Positions 33,827 through 45,492 are shown, counted from the first letter of the stretch. The stretch is DNA of 64,000 bases from Devosia sp. (GCF_024707125.1 NZ_JANQAH010000009.1:496001-560000); one strand, 5' to 3'. The notes: generated by a model from the letters alone, not told the origin. Translations and numbers: made by a program.

Positions 33827-34939
33827 ATGATCCGCCACATCTCCCGGCTTCGGCTTTCTGCCTTCCGCAACTATGCCTCCGCTGCGCTCGATCTTGATGA
33901 GCGCCATGTCGTGCTGACCGGGTCGAACGGCTCGGGCAAGACCAATCTGCTTGAGGCCGTTTCGGTGCTCTCGCCGGGACGTGGCCTGCGCGGTGCCAGT
34001 TTTGAAACTCTGCAGCAGCAGGGTTCGGATATTGGTTGGGCTGTGGCGGCAACCATTGAGACCGATGACGGGCCGGCCGATATCGGCACCGGCGCCTTGC
34101 CCGATGGCGGGCGGCGGGTGCGGGTCAATGGCGCCAATGCGCGTTCCATTGAGGCCATGAGCGACTATCTGCGCGTGCTCTGGCTGACCCCGGCGATGGA
34201 TGGGCTCTTTTCCGGCCCCGCGGGCGAGCGGCGGCGGTTTTTGGACCGGCTGGTGACGACGCTGATCCCGTCGCACTCTTCTGCCGTTTCCGACTATGAA
34301 AAGGCCATGCGGCAGCGCAACAAGCTGCTCGAAGACGGCACCGACCCGCGCTGGCTCAATGCCGTGGAAGTGCAGATGGCCGAACTCGGCGCATCGATCC
34401 ACCTCAACCGCGCCGACAGCCTCGCCCATCTTCAGGCGCTGATCGCCGAAAGCCTAGACGATGCCAGTTTCCCCGCGGCAAGGCTGTCGCTGACCCCGCT
34501 CTTCGAGGATGGCGCGGAGGCGACGACCTCGGCCGAGCTTGAAGCTCTTCTGACGCAGCGCTGGCATGCGGCACGCGGCCTTGATCGCGCGGCTGGGCGC
34601 ACCACATCAGGTCCACACCGGGTCGATCTTGAAGTCATGCATGCGCAAAAGCACATGCCTGCGGCTCTGGGGTCGACCGGAGAGCAGAAGGCGCTGCTCA
34701 TCGGGCTGATCCTGGCCCATGCGCGGCTGGTGCGCCTCAGGACCGGCATCGTGCCGTTTCTGCTGCTCGACGAGATTGCTGCCCATCTCGATCCGGACCG
34801 GCGGCGGGCACTGTTTCTGGCGCTCGACGGGTTGGGAACGCAGTGTTTTCTGACCGGGACCGACCCCGTTCTCTTCGAGGCTCTCGAAGACCGGGCGCAG
34901 CGTTTTACCGTGCGCGAGGGCCGCGTGGCGCGGGACTAG
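33827..34939 (+). CDS. recF: DNA replication and repair protein RecF
   Basis: A 370-residue SMC-like ATPase: RLRLSAFRNYASAALDL at the start, Walker A VLTGSNGSGKTNLLEAV, signature helix STGEQKALLIGLIL and Walker B PFLLLDEIAAHLD. RecF loads RecA on gapped DNA with RecOR. The start at 33827 is the Met preceding IRHISRL; the longer in-frame extension to 33677 is translated family E repeat and therefore not coding. Confidence 0.96.
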   Translation: MIRHISRLRLSAFRNYASAALDLDERHVVLTGSNGSGKTNLLEAVSVLSPGRGLRGASFETLQQQGSDIGWAVAATIETDDGPADIGTGALPDGGRRVRVNGANARSIEAMSDYLRVLWLTPAMDGLFSGPAGERRRFLDRLVTTLIPSHSSAVSDYEKAMRQRNKLLEDGTDPRWLNAVEVQMAELGASIHLNRADSLAHLQALIAESLDDASFPAARLSLTPLFEDGAEATTSAELEALLTQRWHAARGLDRAAGRTTSGPHRVDLEVMHAQKHMPAALGSTGEQKALLIGLILAHARLVRLRTGIVPFLLLDEIAAHLDPDRRRALFLALDGLGTQCFLTGTDPVLFEALEDRAQRFTVREGRVARD

Positions 34940-35000
34940 TGCAAAGGGCGGCAAATGTGCCCCTTATGCCCACCAAAAGCCACGAAAACCGGCAATTTTC

Positions 35001-37516
<2,516 letters not shown>

Positions 37517-37550
37517 AAGTTCCCGGAAGCATAACGACGAATTCAATCGC

Positions 37551-37590
37551 AAAGGCCCAGGAAGTTCTTCTTCCTGGGCCTTTCTGCTGT
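37551..37590 (+). terminator. Terminator of gyrB
   Basis: Perfect 14-bp stem AAAGGCCCAGGAAG / CTTCCTGGGCCTTT with a 5-nt loop. The following T-tract is short, so it may work in both directions with the convergent gene. Confidence 0.85.
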
Positions 37591-37618
37591 GTGGTGAGGA
37601 AGAGGGGTTCTGCATTGC

Positions 37619-38068
37619 TCAGGGCGTCAGTTGAACCGTGCCTCTGGTGCCATGGCGCTCTTCTCCGCATATATAAGCTGGCAAGCCCCTGCTGGTGCCG
37701 CCGAAGGCAGGCCAGAGTTCCTCCACCCACATCGTCGCGGTGTCGACAATCACGTCGTTGACTTCGAACGGCAGGGAAAAGGGATCAAAGAGAGGAACGT
37801 CCGGCTGAAGCCTGCCATCGACATAGCGGACCTCAAACAAGGTACGACAGCCGTGGATCGCCTTGTTGAGAGCATGCAGCTCCGGCCCATCAAGGTGGAT
37901 CAGAACAGTGAACATCCCATCCGGATCCTGGCTGGGATGAACCATAATCTGCACGGCGCGGGCCTGCTCCGGTAAAACCGCATCAAAACTGCGCAGGGTT
38001 TGGATGGCCGTGGCCGACTGCTGGCGAAGGATCGACATGAGTTCGCTGCGATAGGTCAACTCGTCCAT
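37619..38068 (-). CDS. Uncharacterised protein
   Basis: A 149-residue soluble protein with no signal peptide or membrane segment. Recognisable features are an N-terminal helix (MDELTYRSELMSILRQQSAT), a beta-rich middle with HLDGPELHALNKAI and a C-terminal WVEELWPAF. I do not recognise the family with confidence. It is convergent with gyrB and divergent from the phosphotransferase gene, whose start region it nearly abuts. Confidence 0.55.
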   Translation of the reverse strand: MDELTYRSELMSILRQQSATAIQTLRSFDAVLPEQARAVQIMVHPSQDPDGMFTVLIHLDGPELHALNKAIHGCRTLFEVRYVDGRLQPDVPLFDPFSLPFEVNDVIVDTATMWVEELWPAFGGTSRGLPAYICGEERHGTRGTVQLTP

Positions 38069-38192
38069 CTTCTGCTCTTCCGTGTCGCGTCACGCTGCAC
38101 CTAGCATGGGCGCCATCGCCGGTCATAGTATCGGCCCGTCGCTTCTGTCTTTAGTGACGTTGGGGCCAATCACGAACATTGGATGGGACGCA

Positions 38193-38903
38193 ATGGACGG
38201 CGAGGAGTTCGAGTTGCGCGGTGGGCAGGTCAACAGGGTCGTCCGCCTTGGCGGCACGGTCCGACGGAGCATGACCTGGGACCGCGCCATGACCCATCAG
38301 GCGCTGCGCCATCTCGAAGCAGTGGGTTTTGATGGCGCGCCGCGTTTTCTGGGGCTCGATGATCTCGGCCGCGAAATCCTGACCTTCCTGCCGAGCGACC
38401 TGCCAGCCGAAGCCGATGGCTTTTCCGATGCGCAGCTGGCGACCGCCGCAGCGCTGCTCCGAAAATTCCACGATGCGACGGAAAGTTTTGCGCCCGTCCG
38501 GAACAGTGGCGCGGAGATTTTGTGCCACAACGATTGGACGCCCGCCAATGCCGTATTTCGGGGGGCAACGCCCTACGGCATGATCGACTTCGATACGGTG
38601 GCGCCGGGCACGCGGCTTTGGGATGTTTCTTATAGCGCCTGGACCTGGCTCGATCTTAGCGATCCCGCCTACTCTCCCCAAGAGCAGTTGCGGCGCCTTG
38701 AACTCTTTTGCATGAGCTACGGCCATCCTTCCTGCACCGTGCCGCACCTGGCAGCCTATCTGCCGACGCGGCAGGCGGGACGGGCGCGCTGGGCACGGGA
38801 TCGAAACATGCATGAGGCCGAGGCCTGGGCGCTAAAGTGCATGTATTGGACGGTTCAGCATTTGACCGAGCGTGTGCACGCCACGGGATTGCCGGAACGA
38901 TGA
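38193..38903 (+). CDS. Aminoglycoside phosphotransferase (APH) family protein
   Basis: A 236-residue protein-kinase-like fold. The Brenner-type motif is EILCHNDWTPANAVF (H-D-x4-N) and the metal motif is GMIDFDTVAPGTRLWD. The N-terminal lobe is short (VNRVVRLGGTVRR), with no obvious P-loop Lys, which is common in choline/aminoglycoside-kinase relatives. The start at 38193 has GGGA at 6 nt; in-frame ATGs at 38082 and 38106 would add a Ser/Gly-rich tail. An actual resistance role should not be inferred from the fold. Confidence 0.82.
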   Translation: MDGEEFELRGGQVNRVVRLGGTVRRSMTWDRAMTHQALRHLEAVGFDGAPRFLGLDDLGREILTFLPSDLPAEADGFSDAQLATAAALLRKFHDATESFAPVRNSGAEILCHNDWTPANAVFRGATPYGMIDFDTVAPGTRLWDVSYSAWTWLDLSDPAYSPQEQLRRLELFCMSYGHPSCTVPHLAAYLPTRQAGRARWARDRNMHEAEAWALKCMYWTVQHLTERVHATGLPER

Positions 38904-38906
38904 GCG

Positions 38907-39212
38907 CTAACGCTTGCGCACGAATTCGGTGCGCAGGACAAGGCCCTTGATCGCGTCGTGCCGGCAATCGATCTCTTCGGGATTGTCGGTCAGCCGGATC
39001 GACTTGATGACCGTGCCTTGCTTCAAGGTCTGGCCGGCGCCTTTAACTTTCAGATCCTTGATCAGAACGACGGCATCGCCGTCCGCGAGCACGGTGCCGG
39101 AGGCGTCGCGCACTTCGAGGGCGTGGCCTTGCGCCGTAGCCGTCACTTCCGAGGCCGGGCGCCACTCGCCGCCTACCTCGTCATAGACATAGTCATCATT
39201 GGAATTGGTCAT
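38907..39212 (-). CDS. PhnA domain-containing protein (without zinc ribbon)
   Basis: A 101-residue protein with the C-terminal PhnA/YjdM domain: LEVRDASGTVLADGDAVVLI, KDLKVKGAGQTLKQGTVIK, SIRLTDNPEEIDCRHDAIKG, TEFVRKR. E. coli YjdM has an additional N-terminal zinc ribbon, which is missing; instead it starts MTNSNDDYVYDEVGGEW. The domain is SH3-like. Despite the name, a direct role in phosphonate use is not established. The gene's stop is 4 bases from the convergent phosphotransferase stop. Confidence 0.88.
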   Translation of the reverse strand: MTNSNDDYVYDEVGGEWRPASEVTATAQGHALEVRDASGTVLADGDAVVLIKDLKVKGAGQTLKQGTVIKSIRLTDNPEEIDCRHDAIKGLVLRTEFVRKR

Positions 39213-39403
39213 GCCCTTCCTATTGCAGGCGAAAGCCTTCGTGCCAAGCCCGGCGTCCGCTATGGCCCGCCGCAGCAAGGTGCGAGGAACGAACGGATTA
39301 TCGTTCACTCGCGCGGACCAATCCGTTCCGATTGGCCGCCTTGTGCCAAACCGTGCCGCGCCCTAGCTATGACCCAACATGAATTGGGCCCCATGAGGCA
39401 AAA

Positions 39404-40426
39404 ATGAAAAAGATCGGCTTTCTGTCCTTCGGGCATTGGAATCCTTCGCCGCAATCGGGCACGCGCTCGGCGGGCGATGCGCTGCTGCAATCGATCGACC
39501 TGGCTGTTGCTGCGGAGGAATTGGGGGCCGATGGCGCCTATTTCCGCGTGCACCATTTTGCCCGCCAGCTGGCTTCGCCCTTTCCGCTGCTGGCGGCCGC
39601 TGGCGCAAAAACCAAAAAAATCGAACTCGGCACGGCCGTGATCGATATGCGCTATGAAAACCCGCTCTACATGGCCGAGGATGCCGGCGCGGCTGACCTC
39701 ATCGCCGGCGGGCGCTTGCAGCTGGGCATTTCGCGTGGCTCGCCCGAGCAGGTGATCGACGGCTGGCGCTATTTCGGTTTTGCCCCCGAAGAGGGCAAGA
39801 CCGATCAGGATATGGCGCGCCAGCATGCCGAAGTGTTTTTGGAAGTCTTGAAGGGCAAGGGCTTTGCCCAGCCCAATCCGCAGCCCATGTTCCCCAATCC
39901 GCCGGGCATGCTGCGGCTGGAGCCGCATTCGGAAGGCTTGCGCAACCGCATCTGGTGGGGTGCGGCGAGCGACGCGACGGCGATCTGGGCGGCCAAGATG
40001 GGCATGCATCTGCAGTCCTCGACGCTGAAATTCGATGAGAGCGGAAAGCCGTTCCACATCCAGCAGGCTGAACAGATCCGCGCCTATCGCGCCGCCTGGA
40101 AGGAAGCGGGCCACACCCATGAACCGCGTGTTTCGGTCAGCCGCTCGATCTTTGCTCTCGTCAATGACGAGGACCGGGCATTCTTTGGTACGGGCCGCTC
40201 CGAACAAGACCAGTTCGGCTATATCGAGCCGGAAAAGCGCGCCGTCTTTGGCCGCGGCTATACGGCGGAGCCCGACAAGCTGATCGAGGAACTCAAGCGC
40301 GACGAAGCCATCGCCGAAGCCGATACGCTGCTGCTCACCGTGCCGAACCAGCTCGGTGTCGACTACAATGCCCATGTGATCGAGAGCATTCTCACCCATG
40401 TGGCGCCGGGTCTCGGCTGGCGCTAG
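39404..40426 (+). CDS. LLM class flavin-dependent oxidoreductase (luciferase-like)
   Basis: A 340-residue bacterial luciferase-like monooxygenase: KKIGFLSFGHWNP, the DGAYFRVHHFARQLASPFPL segment, the FMN-site strand KTKKIELGTAVIDMRYENPL, LQLGISRGSPEQVIDGW and a C-terminal helix LGVDYNAHVIESILTHVAPGL. Uses reduced FMN and O2 on an unknown substrate. GAGG at 5 nt precedes the ATG. It is convergent with the secreted HELVH protein, overlapping it by four bases. Confidence 0.9.
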   Translation: MKKIGFLSFGHWNPSPQSGTRSAGDALLQSIDLAVAAEELGADGAYFRVHHFARQLASPFPLLAAAGAKTKKIELGTAVIDMRYENPLYMAEDAGAADLIAGGRLQLGISRGSPEQVIDGWRYFGFAPEEGKTDQDMARQHAEVFLEVLKGKGFAQPNPQPMFPNPPGMLRLEPHSEGLRNRIWWGAASDATAIWAAKMGMHLQSSTLKFDESGKPFHIQQAEQIRAYRAAWKEAGHTHEPRVSVSRSIFALVNDEDRAFFGTGRSEQDQFGYIEPEKRAVFGRGYTAEPDKLIEELKRDEAIAEADTLLLTVPNQLGVDYNAHVIESILTHVAPGLGWR

Positions 40427-40944
40427 GGCAGGCTGAAGCTTGACCCCTCGCAGCCATTGGCGCGCCAGTAGCTGCCCACATCGGTGAAACGACCGGTCGC
40501 CGCCTGCTCGACGTGGGCGGCGAAGGCCATGGCGCGGCATTCGTTGGGGCCGGCGACGACATGCACCAGTTCGTGCAGGATGGTGAGGGTGCGCAGGGCA
40601 TCGGCGCCATCGGTTGAAAATTGCGGGCAGAGGACGAGGCTGACTTCGCCCTCGCTTGGCGGCAGGCGCACGAAGGCGGCGTAGCGCGAACAGGAATTGT
40701 TGGTCTCGCTGCCGTTCTCGACGCGCATGGTGATGGTGCCGCCCCAATGGCTTGAGGTAAATTTCCTGAACGTCAGCGCGGCGCGATAGGCGGCGACGTC
40801 GACGCCGAAAAGCTCGGCCGGAAGTTTTTGGCGCGCGGTTTCGAACTGGCTGATGGCCCGGTCGAAGGCCGCGTCCATCATATCGGCGCGGGCGGGCGCG
40901 AGGGTCGCCAGCAGAAAAACGAGGAGCGTGAGGCAGAAGCGCAT
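40423..40944 (-). CDS. Secreted zincin-like protein with HELVH motif
   Basis: A 173-residue protein with a signal peptide (MRFCLTLLVFLLATLAPARA) and a mature domain carrying ILHELVHVVAGPNECRAMAF, the HExxH zinc-binding helix followed by a Glu 9 residues downstream (NECRAMAF) as in gluzincin-type metallopeptidases. Three to four Cys are spread through the mature part (NNSCSRYA, VLCPQF, NECR, NGCEGSS). I do not recognise a named family. Its last codons overlap the LLM gene stop. Confidence 0.65.
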   Translation of the reverse strand: MRFCLTLLVFLLATLAPARADMMDAAFDRAISQFETARQKLPAELFGVDVAAYRAALTFRKFTSSHWGGTITMRVENGSETNNSCSRYAAFVRLPPSEGEVSLVLCPQFSTDGADALRTLTILHELVHVVAGPNECRAMAFAAHVEQAATGRFTDVGSYWRANGCEGSSFSLP

Positions 40945-40986
40945 ACGGCTTTCTGCCCGCTCATTGGGGCGCTCGCAAGGCCCTGA

Positions 40987-41337
40987 TCAGGTCGACGGCC
41001 CGGTAAGAAAGGGCATGATGTCGACGCCGTCGCCGGGAAAGACGGAAAAATGCGGGTGGTTCTCGAAGAGCTTTGCCGCGGCCTCGATGGTTTCGGCCTC
41101 GACGACGATATAGCCGCAAAAGGAATTGGTCGCCGGCGCCGCCCCATTCTTCGTCACGCGCAGCGTCTTGCCGACCATGCCGCCGTGATCGGGGAAGGAG
41201 GCAGCATTCTTCTTCTCCCACTTGGCCCATTTCTTGAGCCCGATGTCGTCGACCGCGTCCTGATCGGCCTTGGGCATGGCGCGGAAACGGGCGAGATCTT
41301 CCGGCTGCATCGTATAGACGGCGAGAAAGCGGGGCAT
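40987..41337 (-). CDS. YCII-related / DGPF-like domain protein
   Basis: A 116-residue protein starting MPRFLAVYTMQPEDLARFRA, with GGMVGKTLRVTKNG and CGYIVVEAETIEAAAKLFENH, ending HFSVFPGDGVDIMPFL. This ferredoxin-like pattern matches the YciI/YCII-related and DGPFAETKE-type small dimeric proteins. Function is unknown. There is no clear partner; the gene is divergent from the PBP1A gene. Confidence 0.7.
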   Translation of the reverse strand: MPRFLAVYTMQPEDLARFRAMPKADQDAVDDIGLKKWAKWEKKNAASFPDHGGMVGKTLRVTKNGAAPATNSFCGYIVVEAETIEAAAKLFENHPHFSVFPGDGVDIMPFLTGPST

Positions 41338-41661
41338 GGCGCGCTCTTCATGCTGGGTTTGGGAGTTTTCAGACTATGTCCGCCGACTGCAGAAGTCATC
41401 CGGGTGAAAAGAGCTGTTCCAGATCGGGTCAGCAAATGGCCTGTGGCGGCGGGGCCACACTGGGGTCGCCACCGTTGCAAATCCCATAAACCGGCCACAT
41501 TTACCGCGGAAAAGCGTCTCATCCGAACGCGAGACGCAGCAGAGACGGGAATTCCCGTCCACAGCGCGCCAGAGGACTTTAACCTCCTGCTTACCTTTTG
41601 TTTCCCTCATGGAGAGAACAGGATAGAAGCGGGATGAGACTCCCTAGGACAGGTTTGCTCG
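41338..41661. other. Gene-free 324-base region upstream of PBP1A
   Basis: It holds the divergent promoters of the YCII-like gene and the penicillin-binding protein. I see no repeat, RNA gene or clear promoter hexamers. AGGACAGG at 41646-41653 is the nearest Shine-Dalgarno-like sequence for the PBP start. Confidence 0.4.
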
Positions 41662-44373
41662 ATGGACTTCCGCATTTCGGCCGATGATCGCGTTGGTGCC
41701 CAGCCCAATAGGGGTGCCAAGCCGCAAGCGCGCGCCGCAAAAGGCCAGCGCGTCGAGCCGAGCCTTGGCCAGTCCGTTGGCGGTTTTGTCGATGACGAAC
41801 GCTCCGGCGGTCCCATCGGCGGTGGTGGCGGCAATGGCGGCAAGCCGCCGCGTGGCAAGAAGCCGGCGCGCGCCGAAAAGGAGCCGCGTCGCGGCAAGGC
41901 CGAAACAGCAAAACCCAAGAAGCGCCGTTCGCGCTCGGGCGGCTTTCTCATGGGGCTGCTCTGGTGGGGTTTTGTCGCCTGCCTCTGGGGCGGGCTCGCC
42001 GTAATCGGCATCATCGTCTACTACGGCGCGCAGCTTCCCTCGTCCAATAGCTGGGCCATTCCCGATCGTCCGCCCAATATCCGAATTCTGGCGGCCGACG
42101 GCAGCCTGATCTCCAATCGTGGCCAGACCGGCGGCGAGGCCGTCACTTTCCGCGAATTGCCGCAATACGTGCCCGCAGCCTTCATCGCCTCGGAAGACCG
42201 ACGCTTCATGAGCCATTTTGGCGTCGACCCCATTGGTCTCATCGCCGTGGCCGTCGGATCCGTGCAGGCGCGCGAAGTGACGCGCGGTGCTTCGACGCTG
42301 ACCCAGCAGGTCGCCAAGAACCTCTTTCTTACCCCCGACCAGACCCTGGGCCGCAAGGTGCAGGAAGCGATCCTCGCTATCTGGCTCGAGCAGAATTTCA
42401 CCAAGGAAGAAATTCTCGAACTCTATATGAACCGCGTCTATTTCGGTTCCGGCGCCACCGGTATCGAAGCTGCGGCGCAGACCTACTTTGGCGTTTCCGC
42501 GCGCAATCTTTCGCTCGGCCAGGCCGCCATGCTGGTCGGCATCCTGCCTGCGCCTTCGGCCTATAATCCAAAAGCCAATCCGCAGCGCGCCATCGAGCGC
42601 CAGCGCCTCGTGCTCAATTCCATGGCGCAGGAGGGCTATATCACCCGCGAAGAAGCCGATGCGGCGCAGATTTCGTCTGACCAGGGGACGGTGCGCACGG
42701 TGGTCGCTGGGTCGGAATCCTATGTGGCCGACTGGGTCGAAAGCCTGATGACCGCCTATATCGGCGAGATCAAGGACGACGTGGTGGTGCAGACCACCAT
42801 CGACTGGAAGATGCAGAAGGACGCCGAGTTTGCTGTCCGCGAGGCTGTGGTCAATGAAGGCTCCAAGCGCGGCTTCACGCAGGGCGCGCTGGTGGCCATG
42901 GATGTCAATGGCACGGTGCGCGCCATGGTCGGCGGCGTCGACTATCAGGCAAGCCAGTACAATCGCGCCGTGACCGCCAAACGCCAGCCCGGCTCGACCT
43001 TCAAGCCCTTCGTCTATATGGCCGCCATGGAAAAGGGTTATACGCCCGATACTTTGGCTGAGGACGCCCAGTTCGAATATAATGGCTGGAGCCCGCGCAA
43101 CGCCTCGGGCAAATATGCCGGCACGGTTACGCTGCGCCAGGGTCTTGCCTATTCGCTCAATACTATTGCCGGACGCCTTGCCATCGACGTGACGCCGGAA
43201 GCCGTCATCGACGTTGCGACCCGCATGGGCATTTCCTCGCCCATGACGCCGGTGCCCTCCATCGCGCTCGGCACGCAGGAAGTGAACCTGCTCGAATTGA
43301 CCTCGGCCTATGCGCCCTTTGCCAATGGCGGCATGGGTGTGATCCCCAATGTGATCACCAAGATCAATTCCAAGGATGGCACGCTGCTCTATGAATCCTC
43401 CGATGCCGGCCCCGGCCGCGTCGTCGATCCCAATGTGCTCAGCGAAATGAACGACATGCTCAAGACTGCCGTGGAAGTCGGCACCGGGCGTGGCGCAAAT
43501 CTCGGCGGTTGGGATTTTGGCGGCAAGACCGGCACCAGCCAGAACGCCCGCGACGCGCTCTTTGTCGGCTATACCTCGGCCATGGTCACCGGCGTGTGGC
43601 TGGGCAATGACAATGACACCAAGACGACACTGTCGGGCGGCAATGTGCCGGCGGCGATCTGGTCCGAATTCATGACCAAGGCCCATGCCGGCCGCTCGCC
43701 GGTTGGCATTCCCGGTGGCTCCTATCAGGGCCAGTTGATTGCCCAGCAATTGATCGACCCGGTGACCGGGCAGCCGGTGATTGACCCCACCACGGGCCAG
43801 CCGCAGGTGCAATATGTCGATGGCGGCACCGGCCAGCCGGTGCAGACCATGACCGATCCGACGACGGGTCAGGTTGTGGCCATCGATCCAGCCACGGGGC
43901 TGCCGAATACGAATCTGGCTCCGGTCGGCATGGGGGCCTCTACCAACCCACCGATCCAGACCGGGCAGATGACCGATCCCACGACGGGCCTGCCGATCAA
44001 TGGGGGTTTTGACCAGACCCAGCAGCAGTTCGATGCGCAGGGACAGGCCATTGATCCGGTGACCGGCCTGCCGCTGCAGACCGATCCCAATGCTGGTTTC
44101 ACCACCGATCCGAACGCGGCCTTCACGAATAATGCCGCCCCGATCGATCCGCAGACCGGTCTGCCCATGGTGCTGGTGGTCGATCCGGCCACGGGCCAGC
44201 AGGTCTGGGTGCCGAGCGCTCCTGCGGCCAACCAGCAGCAGTTCCAGGGCCAGCAGGTGCAGCCGACCAGCCCCTTCGCGCCGCCAGCAGCCGTGGGCCA
44301 GCAGCCCCAGCAGCCGGTCTATCAGAACGAGAATTCACAGCGCACGCTGATGGATCTGCTCTTCGGCAACTGA
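41662..44373 (+). CDS. Penicillin-binding protein 1A (class A PBP) with DPxTG-repeat C-terminal tail
   Basis: This 903-residue bifunctional transglycosylase/transpeptidase has a basic cytoplasmic tail (1-95), one transmembrane helix (about 95-120), a GT51 domain with SEDRRFMSHFGVDP and STLTQQVAKNLFLTP, and a transpeptidase with Ser445 (GSTFK), SLN, and KTGT near 622. From about residue 697 on, a low-complexity tail of about 200 residues contains repeats of (I/T)DP(x)TG(Q/L)P and ends with a Gln-rich stretch and TLMDLLFGN. The tail is unusual for PBP1A; a binding or spacer role in the periplasm is inference. No ponA context; it is flanked by a terminator downstream. Confidence 0.93.
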   Translation: MDFRISADDRVGAQPNRGAKPQARAAKGQRVEPSLGQSVGGFVDDERSGGPIGGGGGNGGKPPRGKKPARAEKEPRRGKAETAKPKKRRSRSGGFLMGLLWWGFVACLWGGLAVIGIIVYYGAQLPSSNSWAIPDRPPNIRILAADGSLISNRGQTGGEAVTFRELPQYVPAAFIASEDRRFMSHFGVDPIGLIAVAVGSVQAREVTRGASTLTQQVAKNLFLTPDQTLGRKVQEAILAIWLEQNFTKEEILELYMNRVYFGSGATGIEAAAQTYFGVSARNLSLGQAAMLVGILPAPSAYNPKANPQRAIERQRLVLNSMAQEGYITREEADAAQISSDQGTVRTVVAGSESYVADWVESLMTAYIGEIKDDVVVQTTIDWKMQKDAEFAVREAVVNEGSKRGFTQGALVAMDVNGTVRAMVGGVDYQASQYNRAVTAKRQPGSTFKPFVYMAAMEKGYTPDTLAEDAQFEYNGWSPRNASGKYAGTVTLRQGLAYSLNTIAGRLAIDVTPEAVIDVATRMGISSPMTPVPSIALGTQEVNLLELTSAYAPFANGGMGVIPNVITKINSKDGTLLYESSDAGPGRVVDPNVLSEMNDMLKTAVEVGTGRGANLGGWDFGGKTGTSQNARDALFVGYTSAMVTGVWLGNDNDTKTTLSGGNVPAAIWSEFMTKAHAGRSPVGIPGGSYQGQLIAQQLIDPVTGQPVIDPTTGQPQVQYVDGGTGQPVQTMTDPTTGQVVAIDPATGLPNTNLAPVGMGASTNPPIQTGQMTDPTTGLPINGGFDQTQQQFDAQGQAIDPVTGLPLQTDPNAGFTTDPNAAFTNNAAPIDPQTGLPMVLVVDPATGQQVWVPSAPAANQQQFQGQQVQPTSPFAPPAAVGQQPQQPVYQNENSQRTLMDLLFGN

Positions 44374-44377
44374 TTTG

Positions 44378-44404
44378 AGGCCCCGGGAAACCGGGGCCTT
44401 TTTC
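44378..44404 (+). terminator. Terminator of the PBP1A gene
   Basis: Stem AGGCCCCGG / CCGGGGCCT with a GAAA loop and TTTTT tract, four bases after the stop. Confidence 0.92.
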
Positions 44405-44477
44405 ATTGTGCCGCATTGAACTGGGTCACCTTCGGGTGCACATGAGACGATCTCCCTCTGCCTACCCGGAAAATTCC

Positions 44478-44957
44478 ATGACCACGCTCGCCGATTTCAC
44501 CCTGCCTCTCCTGAGCGGCGCGCCGCAAAATCTTGCCGATTTTTCCGGCAAGGTGGTGCTGGTGGTCAATGTGGCGAGCCAATGCGGTCTGACCCCGCAA
44601 TATGCCGGGCTCGAGGCGCTCTATAGGCAATATGGGGATCGCGGCCTCGTCGTTCTGGGCTTTCCGTGCAATCAGTTTGCGGGACAAGAGCCTGGAACCA
44701 GCGAAGAGATCGCCAGCTTTTGCGAGATCAATTACGGCGTCACCTTCCCGATCTTTGAGCGCATCGACGTCAATGGCGATGCGGCGCACCCGCTTTACCA
44801 GTGGCTCAAGGAAAGTGCGCCGGGGCTTTTGGGCAGTGAGGCGATCAAGTGGAATTTCACAAAATTCCTCATTGGTCGCGACGGCAAGGTGGTGGAGCGC
44901 TATGCGCCTGCGACCGAGCCGGCCGATATTGCCGGCGATATCGAGAAGCTGCTTTAG
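44478..44957 (+). CDS. Glutathione peroxidase family protein
   Basis: A 159-residue non-selenium GPx with peroxidatic Cys36 in VVNVASQCGLTPQY, the FPCNQFAGQEPG motif with a second Cys and the Trp-Asn motif IKWNFTKFLIGRDG. It reduces hydroperoxides, in bacteria more often with thioredoxin than glutathione. The start at 44478 is the Met before TTLADF; the longer extension is not conserved. It is followed by the cyclic-nucleotide-binding gene after 73 bases. Confidence 0.92.
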   Translation: MTTLADFTLPLLSGAPQNLADFSGKVVLVVNVASQCGLTPQYAGLEALYRQYGDRGLVVLGFPCNQFAGQEPGTSEEIASFCEINYGVTFPIFERIDVNGDAAHPLYQWLKESAPGLLGSEAIKWNFTKFLIGRDGKVVERYAPATEPADIAGDIEKLL

Positions 44958-45030
44958 GCGCCCGCGAGCCAGATTGCTTTGCGCCACAAAGCCTTTAGTC
45001 TAGAAGGCGGCGGATGAACGAGGGCGGGCC

Positions 45031-45492
45031 ATGGCCGACATTCTCGACTATTGCAAGGATCTGAAAAAACAGCGCTTCAAGTCGGGGCAGGTGATCCTGC
45101 CCGAAGGCGAGCGCTTCGGAAAACTCTATGTGCTCGTTGAGGGCCAGGTGGAGATCATCCGCGAGCGCACGCAGGTGACCCATGTGGACGAGCCAGGCTC
45201 GATTTTCGGCGAAATGGCGGTGCTGCTCGACATGCCGCATTCGGCGACGGTAAAGGCCCTGTCCGAGGTGGAAGCCTATGAAATTCCCGATGCCCTGACC
45301 TTTCTCGATGGGCATCCCGAATTCTCGCTGCATATCGCCACCATGCTGGCGCGGCGGCTTTATTACACCACTTCCTATCTCGTCGACCTGCAGCAACAGG
45401 CGGCCGGCAAACGGCAGGATCTCGACCTCGTCGATGAAATCCTCGCAAGCCTGGTCGACCCGAGCGAGACGGGCAAGAAGAAGCGCAAATGA
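45031..45492 (+). CDS. Stand-alone cyclic nucleotide-binding domain protein
   Basis: A 153-residue protein consisting of one cNMP-binding beta-barrel (RFKSGQVILPEGERFGKLYVL, FGEMAVLLDMPHSATVKAL, which contains the phosphate-binding cassette) and a helical C-terminal extension rich in Lys/Arg. No helix-turn-helix, so it is not a CRP-type activator. It overlaps the SelW-like gene by ATGA. Similar small sensors are known in alphaproteobacteria with unknown partners. Confidence 0.82.
   Translation: MADILDYCKDLKKQRFKSGQVILPEGERFGKLYVLVEGQVEIIRERTQVTHVDEPGSIFGEMAVLLDMPHSATVKALSEVEAYEIPDALTFLDGHPEFSLHIATMLARRLYYTTSYLVDLQQQAAGKRQDLDLVDEILASLVDPSETGKKKRK

Noticed and set aside
38193..38903. Aminoglycoside resistance gene
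   Set aside because: The APH fold is shared by many kinases; context and divergence do not support a resistance role.
41644..43812. A 722-codon frame opposite PBP1A
   Set aside because: Antisense shadow of a clear penicillin-binding protein.
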